Of a stretch of 39,228 nucleotides of DNA, positions 37,669-39,228 are shown in pieces. The translations under genes and the position numbers were made by a program. Source of the DNA: Candidatus Dechloromonas phosphorivorans (GTDB lineage: Bacteria; Pseudomonadota; Gammaproteobacteria; Burkholderiales; Rhodocyclaceae); assembly GCA_016709495.1 (NCBI GenBank), contig JADJMS010000003.1:1-39228 (forward strand), given 5' to 3'. The notes under the pieces are model-generated. The model was not told the DNA's origin. It saw only the letters and a list, made by a program, of their open reading frames with translations, and did no database searches. Positions within the stretch are counted from its first letter, which is position 1. The number at the start of each line of letters is the position of its first letter.

Positions 37669-38217
37669 TGGATGTCGAAGTGCCCCTTAAGCCGAAAGAA
37701 ATGCACGTCGGTTTCAGAACCATGGAGCTGATCCGGTCAATGATTTGATTGGACGAAATCTGCCAGCTGCCTTGGATACAGGAATTGCTGAAGTGGATTT
37801 TGGGCATGCACAGTTACTTACCTGCATCGCATCCGCAAATTGTGCGTCTCGGCAAACACTACGTGTAATACCTGTAATGGTGTTCAGCGTGGTTGTTGTG
37901 AATCGACACTGATTGGCCTGTTGGGTGATTTGCTGGTCTTCATCCTTGATCATTTTCAAGCTGAAGAAAAAGCCATGCGCGATTCTTTGCTGTACATGGT
38001 TGATCGTCATGTTTGGGGGCATATGGAGGATCATGCGCAAATTTCGCTACAAAATTCAGCAGATTGTTGCGGCGATAGAACCTTCGAAAAAATCCTGACG
38101 GTGCGAACTTGACCATTTGCTAGGCGCTGGGTTTCCACCCACGTGGTGCTGCATGATCAGGCACTGGAGCGCTGGATGATGCGCCAGGATGTTCTGCCCC
38201 ACCTCAAGAAAGCCTGA
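37669..38217 (+). CDS. Hemerythrin-like protein with Cys-rich insert
   Basis: Hemerythrins bind O2 or sense oxygen through a di-iron site in a four-helix bundle. Read across indels: LPAALDTGIAEVDFGHAQLL (first His), a Cys-rich insert (CNTCNGVQRGCCEST, with further Cys upstream), LIGLLGDLLVFILDHFQAEE (H-F-x-x-E-E), RHVWGHMEDHAQISL (H-x-x-x-H) and LGAWVSTHVVLHDQALERWM (H-x-x-x-H-D). These give the expected His/Glu/Asp ligand set. The start is uncertain: GTG 37669 (VDVEVPLKPKEM) is my choice. TGA 38215-38217. The extra Cys suggest a redox or metal function; this is inference. Confidence 0.75.
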
Positions 38218-38278
38218 TCGCCAAGTCAGGAAGCTGTTGCAGCGGTAAAATCCGGCTTCTGATTTTCTGAAAGCAACC

Positions 38279-39010
38279 ATGTCTTCCCGCCTGATTTATG
38301 GCTTTCATGCCATTACCGCCAAACTTCGCCACGACCCCAGTGCCGTCAAGGAAATCCTGATTGATGCAACACGTCAGGATGGGCGCGCCCGCGACCTGCT
38401 CCAGCATGCTGAATTGCAGGCGGTGAAGGTGATCGCTTGCGATGGCAAGCGGCTGGACGACATGGCACCGGATGCCAAACATCAGGGCGTGATTGCCCGG
38501 GTTGAGGGCGGGCGCAAGGTTGCGCATCTTGATGATGTGCTCGATACCCTCGAAGAACCTGCTTTCCTGCTGGTATTGGATGGCATTACCGATCCGCGCA
38601 ACCTCGGGGCCTGCCTGCGCGTTGCCGATGCAGTCGGTGTCCATGCAGTGATTGCACCGAAGGATCGTGCGGCCGGACTCACCGATGTCGCGATGAAAAC
38701 CGCCAGCGGCGCTGCCGAAAGCGTGCCTTACGTAATGGTCACCAATCTGGCGCGTACCTTGCGCGAACTGCAGGAACGCGAAATCTGGGTGGTTGGCACG
38801 GCAGGCGAAGCTGAGAAGGATCTCTACGCAGCGGAATGGCCGGTAGCCACAGCCTGGGTACTGGGCGCAGAAGGTGATGGCATGCGCCGTTTGACGCGCG
38901 AAAATTGCGATCAACTGGTCAAAATTCCCATGTATGGTTCGGTGGAAAGCCTGAATGTGTCGGTGGCTGCCGGCGTCTGCCTGTACGAGGCACGTCGTCG
39001 CCGTCCTTGA
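38279..39010 (+). CDS. rlmB: 23S rRNA (guanosine-2251-2'-O)-methyltransferase RlmB
   Basis: RlmB is a SpoU-family (SPOUT) methyltransferase of the 50S subunit. Intact 243-residue frame from ATG 38279: MSSRLIYGFHAITAKLRHDP, the N-terminal substrate-binding domain with KHQGVIARVEGG (about 67-78), SPOUT motif 1 DGITDPRNLGACLRVADAVG (101-120), motif 2 AWVLGAEGDGMRRLTRENCD, and motif 3 ESLNVSVAAGVCLYEA (about 222-238). RlmB is usually encoded after rnr; here HDOD and hemerythrin genes intervene. Confidence 0.95.
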   Translation: MSSRLIYGFHAITAKLRHDPSAVKEILIDATRQDGRARDLLQHAELQAVKVIACDGKRLDDMAPDAKHQGVIARVEGGRKVAHLDDVLDTLEEPAFLLVLDGITDPRNLGACLRVADAVGVHAVIAPKDRAAGLTDVAMKTASGAAESVPYVMVTNLARTLRELQEREIWVVGTAGEAEKDLYAAEWPVATAWVLGAEGDGMRRLTRENCDQLVKIPMYGSVESLNVSVAAGVCLYEARRRRP

Positions 39011-39011
39011 G

Positions 39012-39228
39012 ATGACTCACCGCCGCGCGGTGGCGCTGATGGTGCTGGTGACCCTGCTGTGGAGCATTGCCGGGGTTGTCACGCGCCATCTGGAAGTGGC
39101 GCGTAGTTTCGAAGTGACCTTCTGGCGTAGCGCCTTCAACGCCTTGGCGCTGGCCGGTGCGCTGACCCTGATGCGTGGCCCGGCCTTGTGGCGTGGCTTG
39201 CTGCAGCCCGGACGGGCTGTGTGGATTT
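39012..39228 (+). CDS. EamA/DMT-family transporter, N-terminal part
   Basis: The ATG at 39012 lies 1 base past the rlmB stop. The 72 visible residues (MTHRRAVALMVLVTLLWSIA, GVVTRHLEVARSFEVTFWRS, AFNALALAGALTLMRG) show the first two membrane helices of an EamA transporter: a Trp-Ser-Ile-Ala motif in TM1 and the E-V-T-F-W-R-S start of TM2. Substrate unknown. The gene runs off the window. Confidence 0.85.
   Translation, partial: MTHRRAVALMVLVTLLWSIAGVVTRHLEVARSFEVTFWRSAFNALALAGALTLMRGPALWRGLLQPGRAVWI

Noticed and set aside
39012..39228. Possible assignment of the terminal gene to a named exporter such as RhaT or YdcZ
   Set aside because: Only two membrane helices are visible, enough for the EamA superfamily but not for a specific member.

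Overview
The window is a chromosomal segment of a betaproteobacterium, most likely of the Rhodocyclales (Azonexus/Dechloromonas-like). The evidence is the syntenic run ndk, rlmN, pilW, rodZ, ispG, hisS, yfgM-like, bamB, der, hfq, hflX, hflK, hflC, DUF2065, hisZ, purA (positions 1-15162), followed after an insertion by rnr and rlmB. No base composition or database search was run; the genus is an inference. Almost every core gene, including essential ones, is broken by single-base indels. The same protein continues in another frame each time, so I read these as uncorrected sequencing or assembly indels. Core genes are therefore annotated across frameshifts with merged coordinates.

Region 1 (1-15162) encodes nucleotide metabolism (ndk, purA), rRNA modification and ribosome assembly (rlmN, der, hflX), type IV pilus and cell-shape functions (pilW, rodZ), isoprenoid synthesis (ispG), histidine-tRNA charging and histidine synthesis control (hisS, hisZ), outer-membrane assembly (bamB and its TPR neighbour), RNA chaperoning (hfq) and membrane protease control (hflK/hflC). 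Most genes overlap or nearly abut, as in long operons. Region 2 (15191-18025) holds a secreted M23 peptidase gene split by an intact IS3-family insertion sequence, then a small exported protein.

Region 3 (about 18039-34505) is a 16.4 kb AT-rich genomic island integrated at the 3' end of a tRNA-Leu(CAG) gene. A 20-bp piece of the tRNA end is repeated at the far border, and a large tyrosine integrase sits beside the tRNA. The joined ends give a perfect 13-bp inverted repeat, and both ends carry the same 16-bp element. The cargo has three parts. (a) An IncQ/RSF1010-like replication module: RepA helicase, RepC initiator, a RepB-type primase, and a hairpin-rich candidate origin. (b) Mobilisation and anti-restriction genes: a MobC-like protein and ArdA. 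(c) A probable defence module: a GHKL ATPase (sacsin/NO VEIN-like) fused to a DUF3883 nuclease-like domain and ankyrin repeats, with a small helical partner downstream, a divergent NERD-nuclease/UvrD-type helicase, and an operon with an HExxH metallopeptidase-like protein.

Region 4 (34487-39228) resumes the chromosome: tRNA-Leu, rnr (with an apparent internal deletion of about 0.5 kb), an HDOD protein, a cysteine-rich hemerythrin, rlmB and the start of an EamA transporter. The best candidates for an undescribed system are the ATPase-DUF3883-ankyrin/NERD-helicase cluster, and the use of an IncQ-type replicon inside a tRNA-integrated element.
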